Origin: Treponema sp.
Lineage (GTDB): Bacteria; Spirochaetota; Spirochaetia; Treponematales; Breznakiellaceae
NCBI GenBank assembly: GCA_009786625.1
Contig: WQRT01000049.1
Span: 4,804 to 10,863, forward strand
Direction: 5' to 3'
Length of the DNA stretch: 6,060 nucleotides
Below the pieces are notes generated by a model. It saw only the letters and a program-made list of their open reading frames with translations. It was not told where the DNA came from and made no database searches. A program made the position numbers and the translations under genes. Of this stretch, positions 1 through 5,804 are shown in pieces. Position 1 is the stretch's first letter. Every line of letters starts with the position of its first letter.

Positions 1-555
1 TTCTTTGACGCGCATATTGAAAAAGGCATAATCGAGAATCTGCGCCGCCTTGCCGAAGCGAAGTTTACGCACATGACATACACGGACGCGGTTAAAGAAC
101 TTGAAAAAGCGGCATCGTCAGATAACAGCCTTTTTGAATTTAAACCCCACTGGGGATGCGACCTGCAAAGCGAGCATGAAAAGTTCCTTACAGAAAAAGC
201 GGCAAAAGGACCTGTTATCGTCACCGATTATCCAAAAGAGATAAAAGCGTTTTATATGAAAATGAATGATGATGAGAAAACGGTACGCGCCATGGATGTG
301 CTTGTTCCCCGGTTAGGTGAAATTATCGGCGGCTCACAGCGCGAGGACAATCTTGAAAAACTTACCACCCGCATGGGAGAGATGGGATTAAACGCCAAAG
401 ACTACTGGTGGTATTTGGATCTCCGCCGTTACGGGACAGTCCCCCATTGCGGATTCGGACTTGGTTTTGAAAGATTGATTCAATATGTTTCCGGAATGGC
501 AAACATCCGCGATGTAATCCCATTCCCGCGCGCGGTAGGTCAGGCGGAATTTTGA
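1..555 (+). CDS. asnS: Asparagine-tRNA ligase, C-terminal part (5' end outside window)
   Basis: Asparaginyl-tRNA synthetase charges tRNA-Asn with asparagine in the cytoplasm, using ATP. The reading frame is open from base 1 and ends with TGA at 553-555, giving 184 residues of the C-terminal catalytic domain. The first visible methionine (73) is internal, because the frame continues upstream with family-like sequence. Recognisable class IIb features are the [11 protein letters not shown] stretch (encoded at about 313-345) and motif 3, GFGLGFER (451-474), whose arginine contacts ATP. After it come the AsnRS-type [16 protein letters not shown] and a short tail. [10 protein letters not shown] with this ending favours AsnRS over AspRS. 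The N-terminal OB-fold anticodon domain must lie to the left. The carboxypeptidase gene follows on the same strand after a 93-bp gap that holds a repeat element. Nothing suggests damage. Confidence 0.95.
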   Translation, partial: FFDAHIEKGIIENLRRLAEAKFTHMTYTDAVKELEKAASSDNSLFEFKPHWGCDLQSEHEKFLTEKAAKGPVIVTDYPKEIKAFYMKMNDDEKTVRAMDVLVPRLGEIIGGSQREDNLEKLTTRMGEMGLNAKDYWWYLDLRRYGTVPHCGFGLGFERLIQYVSGMANIRDVIPFPRAVGQAEF

Positions 556-568
556 TATAAGAAATTTA

Positions 569-638
569 CCACGAACCACACTAACCACACGAACAAAGAA
601 TAGATTTTTTAGTTTATACGAGTGCCGGTTCGCGGCAT
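569..638. repeat. Intergenic inverted-repeat element, copy 1
   Basis: In the asnS-carboxypeptidase gap, 569-594 reads as blocks CCACGAA, CCACACTAA, CCACACGAA plus C. The opposite arm lies at 622-637; its reverse complement begins CCGCGAACCGGCAC. That right arm can also fold by itself (TGCCG at 623-627 with CGGCA at 633-637, 5-base loop). Related copies lie at 1872-1919 and 3700-3757. No T-run follows the hairpin on either strand, so it is not a standard intrinsic terminator. I do not recognise a named family. Confidence 0.6.
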
Positions 639-648
639 AAAAAATATT

Positions 649-1869
649 ATGATAAAAAAAATATTTGTATTTTTATATATAATTTTCCCGTTTTTCATTT
701 CCGCGCAGGAGTATCGGACTCCGCAGTGGCTGGTTCCGATTCTGGATTACGCGCCTGAAATTGTTTCAAGGTCTGCCTTTTTAATTGATGCGCATACTGG
801 TGCGCTTCTTTACTCTAAAAATTCCGATGATGAGATCCCTCCCGCATCCCTTACAAAATTGATGACGATGCACCTTTTAATGAATGAAGTTGAAGCAGGA
901 AGATCGTCATACGATGAACTGATACCGATAACCGTGGAAAGCTGGGCGCAAAGCCAGCCTCCGCGTTCAAGTCTTATGTTTCTTGAGCCGGGACAAATCG
1001 TAACGTTACGCGAAATAATGCTCGGCCTCGCCGTCTCTTCAGGCAATGACGCTGCAGTCGCGGCCGCTCTCCGCCTTGCGCCTAACATGGCAGAGTTCGC
1101 CGCGATTATGAACGCCGAAGCGCGGAGGATGGGGATGTCCGTTACGCGGTTTACAGAATCATCCGGTATATCGGAAGAAAATATTACAACAGCCGCTGAG
1201 TTCGCTCACTTTTGCCGTCAATATGTAAACCTGCATCCTGACAGCATGAAAAATTTCCATTCTGTTCTCACTTTTTCCTATCCGCTGCCCGCGAATGTTC
1301 CAGAAAGATACCGCGCTACGCGGCGCACATATACGCAGAATAACCAGAACTCTCTGTTGTGGACTTTCCGCGGGGTTGACGGATTAAAAACCGGGTTTAT
1401 AGAAGAATCGGGCAACAATATCGCGCTTACCGCCGTGAGGAATGAAACGCGTTTTATTCTTGTCCTGCTCGGCGCTCCCTCAGGAAGAGCCGGAAGGATT
1501 GCCCGCGCGGAAGACGCGGAACGTTTGCTTACATGGGCGTATGATAATTTTAAAACGGTAAAAATTCCGCCGCCGGGGCGCGTTGAAGTTCCAGTATGGA
1601 AAGGAAAAGAAAATACCGTGCTTCTGGATTCGTTTGAACCGCTCGATTTCACCTCACGTACAGATCGTGCGTCTGATTATACGATAGAGGTTGTAATCCC
1701 GGAACAATTAATTGCTCCGATACCGGAAGGATTCACGGCAGGGTACAGATTAATAAAAGATCAACGCGGAGAACTGCGCCGGATCCCGCTTATAACAACA
1801 TCAGCCGTAGAACGCGCCGGTGTTTTTAAACGCATATGGCATTCCATTGTGCTTTTCTTCAGTAAGTAA
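649..1869 (+). CDS. D-alanyl-D-alanine carboxypeptidase (PBP5/6-like, peptidase S11)
   Basis: This is a low-molecular-mass penicillin-binding protein that trims the terminal D-Ala from peptidoglycan pentapeptides outside the cytoplasmic membrane. Numbering is from ATG 649 (406 aa). A signal peptide opens the protein: MIKK, a hydrophobic core, then a probable cut after ISA near residue 19. All three S11 active-site motifs are present: SLTK (67-70, acylated Ser67 and Lys70), SGN (131-133) and KTG (247-249). The last 100 or so residues match the beta-rich PBP5 C-terminal domain. They end in VFKRIWHSIVLFFSK, an amphipathic helix of the kind that anchors these enzymes to the membrane. The frame could start at GTG 622, but that would put nine residues before the signal peptide and read through a repeat arm (622-637), so I prefer 649. 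No good ribosome-binding site is visible at either start. The dacA/dacF subtype cannot be settled. Confidence 0.93.
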   Translation: MIKKIFVFLYIIFPFFISAQEYRTPQWLVPILDYAPEIVSRSAFLIDAHTGALLYSKNSDDEIPPASLTKLMTMHLLMNEVEAGRSSYDELIPITVESWAQSQPPRSSLMFLEPGQIVTLREIMLGLAVSSGNDAAVAAALRLAPNMAEFAAIMNAEARRMGMSVTRFTESSGISEENITTAAEFAHFCRQYVNLHPDSMKNFHSVLTFSYPLPANVPERYRATRRTYTQNNQNSLLWTFRGVDGLKTGFIEESGNNIALTAVRNETRFILVLLGAPSGRAGRIARAEDAERLLTWAYDNFKTVKIPPPGRVEVPVWKGKENTVLLDSFEPLDFTSRTDRASDYTIEVVIPEQLIAPIPEGFTAGYRLIKDQRGELRRIPLITTSAVERAGVFKRIWHSIVLFFSK

Positions 1870-1871
1870 TT

Positions 1872-1919
1872 AACCGCGAACTATGCAAAAGGTTCATGCC
1901 GGTTAATGTGATTCGCGGT
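1872..1919. repeat. Intergenic inverted-repeat element, copy 2
   Basis: The 66-bp gap between the convergent carboxypeptidase and fhs genes contains a perfect 8-bp inverted repeat, ACCGCGAA (1873-1880) and TTCGCGGT (1912-1919), with a 31-base loop. On the minus strand the right part (1891-1918) reads CCGCGAA, TCACATTAA, CCGGCATGAA and CC. This is the same block order as copy 1, but inverted and more diverged. Because the two genes converge here, the hairpin might help end transcription from both sides, but it has no clear flanking T-run. Confidence 0.55.
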
Positions 1920-1935
1920 CAGAAAAATAAACAAA

Positions 1936-3648
1936 TTAAAATAATCCTGAGATTTTTCCGTTTGAGCCGATGTCGATTTTTTCCGCGGAGGGCAGGGGAG
2001 GAAGCCCCGGCATTGTCATGATCTCTCCTGTGAAAACAACGATGAACCCCGCGCCTGCAGAAATTTTTACGTCTCTTACCGTTAGACGCCATCCGCGCGG
2101 CGCTCCTAAAAGAGATGCATCATCGGAAAAGCTGTATTGGGTTTTTGCCATGCAGACGGGTGTTTTATCTAATCCCATTTTCTCGATTTGAGTTATTTGC
2201 TTTTGCGCGTTAGGTAAAATGTTAACGCCGTCAGCGCGGTAGATTTTTTTAGCGATTGCTTCTATTTTTTCCGTTATTGATAGATCGATATCGTATAAAT
2301 ACTCAAAATTATTAGGCTGATCGCAAAGACGGATTACTTCTTTTGCGAGTTCTATCCCGCCTTCGCCGCCTTTTGCCCAAACTTCTGAAATAGCGGCGTT
2401 TACGCCTGACTCCCTGCATTTTTTTTCTATGTATTCAAGTTCGCGGCCGGTGTCTTTCGGGAACGCGTTTATGGCGACTACCGCGGGGAGTTTATATACT
2501 TTTGTAATATTTTCCACATGCTGCAAAAGATTAGGAAGACCCGCTTCCAGAGCTTTTAAATCTTCTTTTTCAAGATCCGCTTTTTTTACTCCGCCGTGTG
2601 ATTTTATCGCGCGTACTGTCGCTACAATGATCACAGCCGACGGCTTGATGTTCGCGTAACGGCATTTAATGTCTAGAAATTTTTCCGCGCCAAGGTCTGC
2701 GCCGAAACCGGCTTCCGTAACTACATAATCCGCGCATTTTAAAGCGAGACGCGTTGCCATGACTGAATTGCATCCATGAGCGATATTGGCGAAAGGGCCG
2801 CCGTGAATAAAAGCGGGAGTGCCTTCCAGAGTTTGTACAAGGTTTGGTTTTAACGCGTCTTTTAAAAGAGCCGCCATCGCACCATGCGCGTTTAATTGAG
2901 AAGCGGTAACAGGAACCTCAGCCGATTGCTTACCGTAAGTGTAACCGGCGATAATCTTCCCAAGCCTGTTTTTCAAATCGTCGATATCAGACGCGAGGCA
3001 TAAAACGGCCATTATTTCCGAAGCGGCTGTTATGTCAAATCCGTCTTCGCGCGGAAAGCCGTTCGCTTTTCCTCCGAGGCCGTCCGTAACAAAACGAAGC
3101 TGGCGGTCGTTCATGTCGATACAGCGCCGCCAACAGATTTTCCGCGGATCGATATTAAGAGAGTTTCCCTGATAGATGTGGTTATCGATCAGAGCCGCAA
3201 GTAAATTATTAGCGGCTCCAATCGCGTGAAAGTCTCCTGTAAAGTGCAGGTTGATATCTTCCATCGGAATAACCTGCGCCCATCCGCCTCCCGCCGCTCC
3301 GCCTTTTACTCCGAACACAGGTCCAAGAGAAGGTTCCCTGAGCGCGACAATTGTTTTTTTTCCGATTGATGAAAGACTGTCCGCGACGCCGACTGTTGTT
3401 GTGGTTTTTCCTTCCCCTGCCGGAGTGGGATTGATCGCGGTAACAAGAATTAATTTACCATCTTTTTTATCTTTATTTTTTTGTAGAAAATTTATATCGA
3501 CTTTTGCTTTATAATTTCCGTATGTTTCGATGTACTCTTCCTGAATACCGGCTTTTTTTGCCAGCTCCATTGCATTTAACGCGTACTCAGGATACACAGC
3601 CTGCGCAATTTCTATATCAGTGCCTGAAAATCTTTTTATGTTAAGCAT
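1936..3648 (-). CDS. fhs: Formate-tetrahydrofolate ligase (10-formyl-THF synthetase)
   Basis: This enzyme makes 10-formyltetrahydrofolate from formate, THF and ATP in the cytoplasm. It feeds purine and fMet synthesis and, in acetogens, the methyl branch of the Wood-Ljungdahl pathway. The product is 570 aa, close to the usual 555-560. The N-terminal DIEIAQA (11-17) is typical. The ATP-binding loop is [10 protein letters not shown] (75-84). The first family signature is [11 protein letters not shown] (113-123), with Trp where Tyr is common. The second is [12 protein letters not shown] (342-353). [12 protein letters not shown] (128-139) and the ending [13 protein letters not shown] are also family-like. 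ATG 3648 is the only sensible start, since DIEIAQ follows within ten residues. No Shine-Dalgarno sequence precedes it. The rubrerythrin gene lies 142 bp upstream on the same strand. No other Wood-Ljungdahl or folate gene is in view, so acetogenesis cannot be inferred from this gene alone. Confidence 0.97.
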   Translation of the reverse strand: MLNIKRFSGTDIEIAQAVYPEYALNAMELAKKAGIQEEYIETYGNYKAKVDINFLQKNKDKKDGKLILVTAINPTPAGEGKTTTTVGVADSLSSIGKKTIVALREPSLGPVFGVKGGAAGGGWAQVIPMEDINLHFTGDFHAIGAANNLLAALIDNHIYQGNSLNIDPRKICWRRCIDMNDRQLRFVTDGLGGKANGFPREDGFDITAASEIMAVLCLASDIDDLKNRLGKIIAGYTYGKQSAEVPVTASQLNAHGAMAALLKDALKPNLVQTLEGTPAFIHGGPFANIAHGCNSVMATRLALKCADYVVTEAGFGADLGAEKFLDIKCRYANIKPSAVIIVATVRAIKSHGGVKKADLEKEDLKALEAGLPNLLQHVENITKVYKLPAVVAINAFPKDTGRELEYIEKKCRESGVNAAISEVWAKGGEGGIELAKEVIRLCDQPNNFEYLYDIDLSITEKIEAIAKKIYRADGVNILPNAQKQITQIEKMGLDKTPVCMAKTQYSFSDDASLLGAPRGWRLTVRDVKISAGAGFIVVFTGEIMTMPGLPPLPSAEKIDIGSNGKISGLF

Positions 3649-3651
3649 TTT

Positions 3652-3683
3652 TTTATATTGAATTGATTATTAATAAAAGTCAA
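3652..3683 (-). promoter_or_regulatory. Candidate fhs promoter, very close to the start codon
   Basis: On the minus strand TTGACT (3678-3683) resembles a -35 box. AATATA (3654-3659, 18-bp spacer) or TATAAA (3652-3657, 20-bp spacer) could be the -10. Either choice puts the transcript start at or beside the ATG at 3648-3646, and there is no ribosome-binding site. The spacing or -10 match is imperfect in both cases, so this is tentative. Confidence 0.35.
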
Positions 3684-3699
3684 GGGTATGTTTTTTTTG

Positions 3700-3757
3700 C
3701 CGCTAACCGCGCTAGCCGCACGAACTGAATGTCCGTTATGGTTTGCGCGGTCCGCGG
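3700..3757. repeat. Intergenic inverted-repeat element, copy 3
   Basis: In the gap between the rubrerythrin gene and fhs, 3700-3725 reads CCGCTAA, CCGCGCTAG, CCGCACGAA plus C. It matches copy 1 at 20 of 26 positions, and five of the six differences are A/G. The other arm (about 3740-3757) reads CCGCGGA, CCGCGCAAA and C on the minus strand, so the two arms form an imperfect hairpin around a loop of about 22 bases. An eight-T run (3691-3698) precedes it on the plus strand. That is the wrong side for a terminator of either strand. Confidence 0.6.
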
Positions 3758-3790
3758 TAAAATTCTTAGTGAATCATTCTGTATTAGCCG

Positions 3791-4333
3791 CTATTTAAAA
3801 TGTCTTTTTAATAAACCTTTAAAACCGGAACAGTGGCGGGCTTCGTCGCGCGCCATTTCGTGGACTGTGTCATGGATCGCATCGAGGCCTTTATCCTTGG
3901 CGCGTTTTGCGATGTCAGTTTTTCCAGCGCATGCGCCGTGCTCGGCTTCAATCCTCAGTTCAAGATTCTTCTTTGTGCTGTCGGTGATCACTTCACCTAA
4001 TAGCTCGGCAAACTTCGCGGCGTGCTCGGCTTCTTCAAAAGCATAACGTTGGAACGCGTCGGCGATTTCAGGATAACCTTCGCGCTCTGCGACGCGGCTC
4101 ATCGCGAGGTACATTCCTACTTCGCAGCACTCGCCGTTAAAGTGCGCCTGCAGATCTTTTACGATATCCGCGTCTACGCCTTTCGCTACGCCGACTACAT
4201 GCTCAGCCGCATAGCCGTTATCCGCTGTTTGTTCCTTGAATTTTGAACCCGGAACCTTGCACTGCGGGCAGGCGTCAGGCGCGCTGTCTCCTGTGTGGAC
4301 ATAACCGCAGACTGTACAAACCCATTTCTTCAT
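3791..4333 (-). CDS. Reverse rubrerythrin (rubredoxin domain at N-terminus; NADH peroxidase type)
   Basis: This cytoplasmic non-haem iron protein of anaerobes reduces hydrogen peroxide, and possibly oxygen, with electrons ultimately from NAD(P)H. The product is 180 aa from ATG 4333. A rubredoxin-like Fe(Cys)4 domain comes first: C6xxC9GY and C22PxC25. A four-helix ferritin-like diiron domain follows. Its visible ligand motifs are E68/E71 in [11 protein letters not shown]101xxH104 in EEAEH, acidic residues 129-131, and E164xxH167 in DEARH. Rubredoxin before the diiron domain is the reverse of classical rubrerythrin, which places this in the reverse rubrerythrin family. The frame extends to a TTG at 4348, but ATG 4333 has a strong AAGGAG (4340-4345) six bases upstream and starts [11 protein letters not shown] as the family does. 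An extended -10 and a palindrome lie upstream, suggesting regulated, stress-linked expression. Partner reductase genes are not in the window. Confidence 0.93.
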   Translation of the reverse strand: MKKWVCTVCGYVHTGDSAPDACPQCKVPGSKFKEQTADNGYAAEHVVGVAKGVDADIVKDLQAHFNGECCEVGMYLAMSRVAEREGYPEIADAFQRYAFEEAEHAAKFAELLGEVITDSTKKNLELRIEAEHGACAGKTDIAKRAKDKGLDAIHDTVHEMARDEARHCSGFKGLLKRHFK

Positions 4334-4339
4334 ATTGAT

Positions 4340-4345
4340 CTCCTT
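4340..4345 (-). promoter_or_regulatory. Strong ribosome-binding site deciding the rubrerythrin start
   Basis: AAGGAG on the minus strand lies six bases before ATG 4333-4331. It falls inside the longer frame that would begin at TTG 4348, so it argues clearly for the ATG. It is the best Shine-Dalgarno sequence in the window. Confidence 0.85.
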
Positions 4346-4366
4346 CAAATTGGTTTTATTTTTATC

Positions 4367-4375
4367 AGTATATCA
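4367..4375 (-). promoter_or_regulatory. Extended -10 promoter of the rubrerythrin gene
   Basis: The minus strand reads TGATATACT, which is TGn followed by TATACT (5 of 6 to TATAAT). It would start transcription near 4360 and leave a leader of about 27 bases containing the AAGGAG site. The -35 region (around 4390-4396) is AT-rich and poor, as is usual for extended -10 promoters. A palindrome overlaps its upstream half. Confidence 0.5.
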
Positions 4376-4388
4376 TGAAATTCATGAT
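4372..4388. promoter_or_regulatory. Perfect 17-bp palindrome, candidate operator for the rubrerythrin gene
   Basis: ATCATGAAATTCATGAT has two perfect 8-bp arms around one central base. It overlaps the extended -10 and fills the -10/-35 spacer of the rubrerythrin promoter, where a bound protein would block RNA polymerase. The 8-1-8 form fits a dimeric repressor. It is not a close match to the PerR or Fur consensus known to me, so the regulator is unidentified. Confidence 0.55.
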
Positions 4389-4436
4389 TTATATTAATTT
4401 TTTATCGCACTGTTCATATATGTCATATTTTATTAC

Positions 4437-4442
4437 TATAAT
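4437..4442 (+). promoter_or_regulatory. Candidate -10 box for plsC
   Basis: A perfect TATAAT lies 84 bases before the plsC ATG. No good -35 is seen at 16-18 bp; TGTTCA at 4411-4416 is 20 bp away. The region is very AT-rich, so a chance match is possible. The leader would be roughly 75-80 bases and would contain a nine-T run (4494-4502). Confidence 0.35.
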
Positions 4443-4526
4443 CCATTTTTCTTGTTAAAATAAACCATTATTTATAAATCGCCGTTCCGGTTGTTTTTTT
4501 TTCGATTATCATGGATAATTCATTCT

Positions 4527-5264
4527 ATGATAAAGACGATTTTTGTGTTCATTTATATCGGGTTTGCGATGATAACGTTTCTTCCCATCGGAATTGTGGC
4601 GTTTATTTTATATTGTCTTGGGCTGCGCGCCCCCATGAGGCAAGTTGTTTACCGTCTGGCTCAAGCCTGGGCTATATCGATTATTCATGTGGCGGGCGTA
4701 AAAGCGGAGGTCAGCGGAAGGGAAAATATTATAAGAAAAGGCGGAGTTTGCTTTATCAGCAATCACTGCGGATATTTTGATATAATCCTGCTGCTTGCCT
4801 ATGCCAACCGGCCGTTCGGTTTTGTCGCAAAGAAAGAACTCACGCTTGTACCGGCTTTAAACTGCTGGATTTTTATGCTCGGCGGCTTGTTTATTGACCG
4901 TAAAAATATCAGAAAGGCAATTAAGACGATAAACAACGGAGTACAGAGGATAAAAAATGGAAGCGGCATGGTAATTTTCCCCGAGGGAACGCGTTCAAAA
5001 GGACATGAACTTCTGCCATTCCATCCGGGTTCATTCAAACTCGCGACAGCTTCTGCGGCGCCTGTTGTACCGGTTGCCATTGTGGGGAGCTACGACATCT
5101 TTGAGAAAAACGCCCGTCTTACAAAAGCGCCTGTCAAGCTCGCATTTCTCGAAGTTATCGAAACTGCGAACCTTTCCGCCGAAGAAAGAAAGAAGAACCT
5201 CCCCGATAAAGTTTTTCAAGTTATAAAGGAACAACTTGATAAATTCAATTCTTCAAATTGTTGA
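4527..5264 (+). CDS. plsC: 1-acyl-sn-glycerol-3-phosphate acyltransferase (LPLAT/PlsC family)
   Basis: The enzyme adds the second acyl chain to lysophosphatidic acid, giving phosphatidic acid for membrane lipids, on the inner face of the cytoplasmic membrane. Numbering is from ATG 4527 (245 aa, a usual length). An N-terminal membrane segment (about 3-30) precedes the catalytic fold. Motif I is NHCGYFD (79-85, with the His80/Asp85 pair). GGLFIDR (119-125) is motif II. FPEGTRS (151-157) is motif III, which binds the phosphate. PVVPVAIVG (179-187) is motif IV. A frame start at TTG 4491 would add MFFFRLSWIIHS, partly from a poly-T run, so ATG 4527 is preferred. Neither has a good ribosome-binding site; the closest is a weak GGAT at 4513. 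It is transcribed divergently from the rubrerythrin gene. Its stop codon overlaps the -35 of the tRNA promoter. Acyltransferases with other lysophospholipid acceptors share these motifs. Confidence 0.9.
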   Translation: MIKTIFVFIYIGFAMITFLPIGIVAFILYCLGLRAPMRQVVYRLAQAWAISIIHVAGVKAEVSGRENIIRKGGVCFISNHCGYFDIILLLAYANRPFGFVAKKELTLVPALNCWIFMLGGLFIDRKNIRKAIKTINNGVQRIKNGSGMVIFPEGTRSKGHELLPFHPGSFKLATASAAPVVPVAIVGSYDIFEKNARLTKAPVKLAFLEVIETANLSAEERKKNLPDKVFQVIKEQLDKFNSSNC

Positions 5265-5289
5265 CATTTTACCGTAGATTATATACTAT
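5261..5289 (+). promoter_or_regulatory. Promoter of tRNA-Gln
   Basis: A consensus TTGACA (5261-5266) overlaps the plsC stop codon (TGA, 5262-5264). The -10 may be TATACT (5282-5287, 15-bp spacer) or TACTAT (5284-5289, 17-bp spacer). Initiation would fall some 5-10 bases before the mature tRNA 5' end at 5303, giving a very short leader. A near-consensus -35 fits a stable RNA gene. Confidence 0.6.
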
Positions 5290-5302
5290 ACGGTGTACAC
5301 GA

Positions 5303-5373
5303 TCCCCGGTTGTGTAATGGTAGCACGGCAGACTCTGGATCTGCTTGTGGGGGTTCAAATCCTCCCTGGGGAA
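5303..5373 (+). tRNA. tRNA-Gln, anticodon CTG
   Basis: A full 71-nt cloverleaf can be drawn. The acceptor TCCCCGG (5303-5309) pairs with CTGGGGA (5366-5372), with one G-T pair. The D arm is GTG/CAC with loop TAATGGTAG. The anticodon stem GCAGA (5328-5332) pairs perfectly with TCTGC (5340-5344) around loop CTCTGGA, so the anticodon is CTG at 5335-5337, reading CAG. The variable loop is 4 nt. The T stem GGGGG/CCTCC encloses TTCAAAT. The discriminator is A5373 and CCA is not encoded, so the CCA-adding enzyme must finish it. No terminator is visible before the ArsR gene 39 bases later. Confidence 0.95.
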
Positions 5374-5384
5374 AAATAGGTTTG

Positions 5385-5393
5385 TGGTATAAA
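5385..5393 (+). promoter_or_regulatory. Candidate extended -10 for the ArsR gene
   Basis: TGGTATAAA is TGn plus TATAAA, 20 bases before the ArsR start codon. The -35 position would fall inside the tRNA and is poor. It could give the regulator its own start near 5400. Otherwise the gene would be read through from the tRNA promoter. Confidence 0.35.
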
Positions 5394-5412
5394 GGCAAAT
5401 CCTTTTAAGGAA

Positions 5413-5769
5413 ATGAAAAAAAACGCGCCTGTATGTGAACAGGAAATTAAACACACTGAACTTGTAAAAAAAATCCGCAGGGTAATGCCTAAAGACGAGG
5501 ATTTTTACGATCTTGCGGACCTTTATAAAATGTTCGCGGACTCGACGCGTGTGCGTATTCTGTGGGCGCTTTCCTGTCAGGAAATGTGCGTGTGCGATAT
5601 CGCTCTGCTTCTTGGCATGACAAAATCCGCGATTTCCCACCAATTACGCGCCCTCAGGCTTGCCAATCTTGTAAAATATGTCAGGCGCGGGAAGGAAGTG
5701 TATTATTCCCTTGCCGATGATCACGTGAAGGATATTTTTGATAAGGGGTTTGAGCATATACATGAATGA
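5413..5769 (+). CDS. ArsR/SmtB-family metal-sensing transcriptional repressor (CadC/SmtB-like)
   Basis: This is a 118-aa dimeric winged-helix repressor that would release DNA on binding a metal ion. The helix-turn-helix spans about residues 57-84, with recognition region MTKSAISHQLRALRLANLV and a beta-wing at about 88-99 (YVRRGKEVYYSL). Two metal sites can be proposed. The alpha5 site is complete: D102xH104 and H115xxE118, with the same spacing as SmtB D104/H106/H117/E120. The alpha3 region has C59-V-C61-D62, like CadC, plus N-terminal Cys8 and His14 as possible alpha3N ligands. This suggests Zn, Cd or Pb sensing rather than simple arsenic sensing, but the metal is inferred. ATG 5413 has AAGG only two bases upstream, which is unusually close. 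A start at ATG 5485 (Met25) is possible but would remove Cys8 and His14. No efflux pump or other target gene is adjacent: tRNA-Gln is upstream and a convergent gene downstream. Confidence 0.9.
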   Translation: MKKNAPVCEQEIKHTELVKKIRRVMPKDEDFYDLADLYKMFADSTRVRILWALSCQEMCVCDIALLLGMTKSAISHQLRALRLANLVKYVRRGKEVYYSLADDHVKDIFDKGFEHIHE

Positions 5770-5804
5770 TGAATCGGCGGCTTTCACTTTTTAAATAACA
5801 ATTT

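Noticed and set aside
388..588. Open frame of 66 codons on the minus strand over the asnS end
   Set aside because: It lies antisense to strongly conserved AsnRS motif 3 and resembles no known protein; it is a shadow frame.
569..594. Short repeated blocks as a CRISPR array
   Set aside because: The blocks are contiguous 7-9 base units without spacers, and there are no cas genes.
1278..1652. Open frame of 124 codons opposite the carboxypeptidase
   Set aside because: The plus strand here encodes the KTG motif and the PBP5 C-terminal domain; the antisense product is basic, low-complexity and unrecognisable.
3691..3757. T-run plus GC-rich hairpin as an intrinsic terminator for the rubrerythrin gene
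   Set aside because: Read on the minus strand the hairpin is followed by A residues, not T, and on the plus strand the T-run comes before the stem. The order is wrong for both strands.
4482..4502. CCGTTCCGG followed by nine T as a terminator or attenuator before plsC
   Set aside because: The stem would be only three base pairs; it is more simply a poly-T tract in an AT-rich leader.
4494..4502. Nine-T tract as a phase-variation switch for plsC
   Set aside because: It lies upstream of the preferred ATG 4527, so slippage would not change the reading frame, and the gene is housekeeping.
5293..5300. GTGTACAC palindrome near the tRNA transcription start
   Set aside because: Eight bases is too short to separate from chance without conservation data.
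5269..5643. Open frame of 124 codons antisense to tRNA-Gln and the ArsR gene
   Set aside because: It would run through the tRNA and the helix-turn-helix coding region on the opposite strand; no signal supports it.
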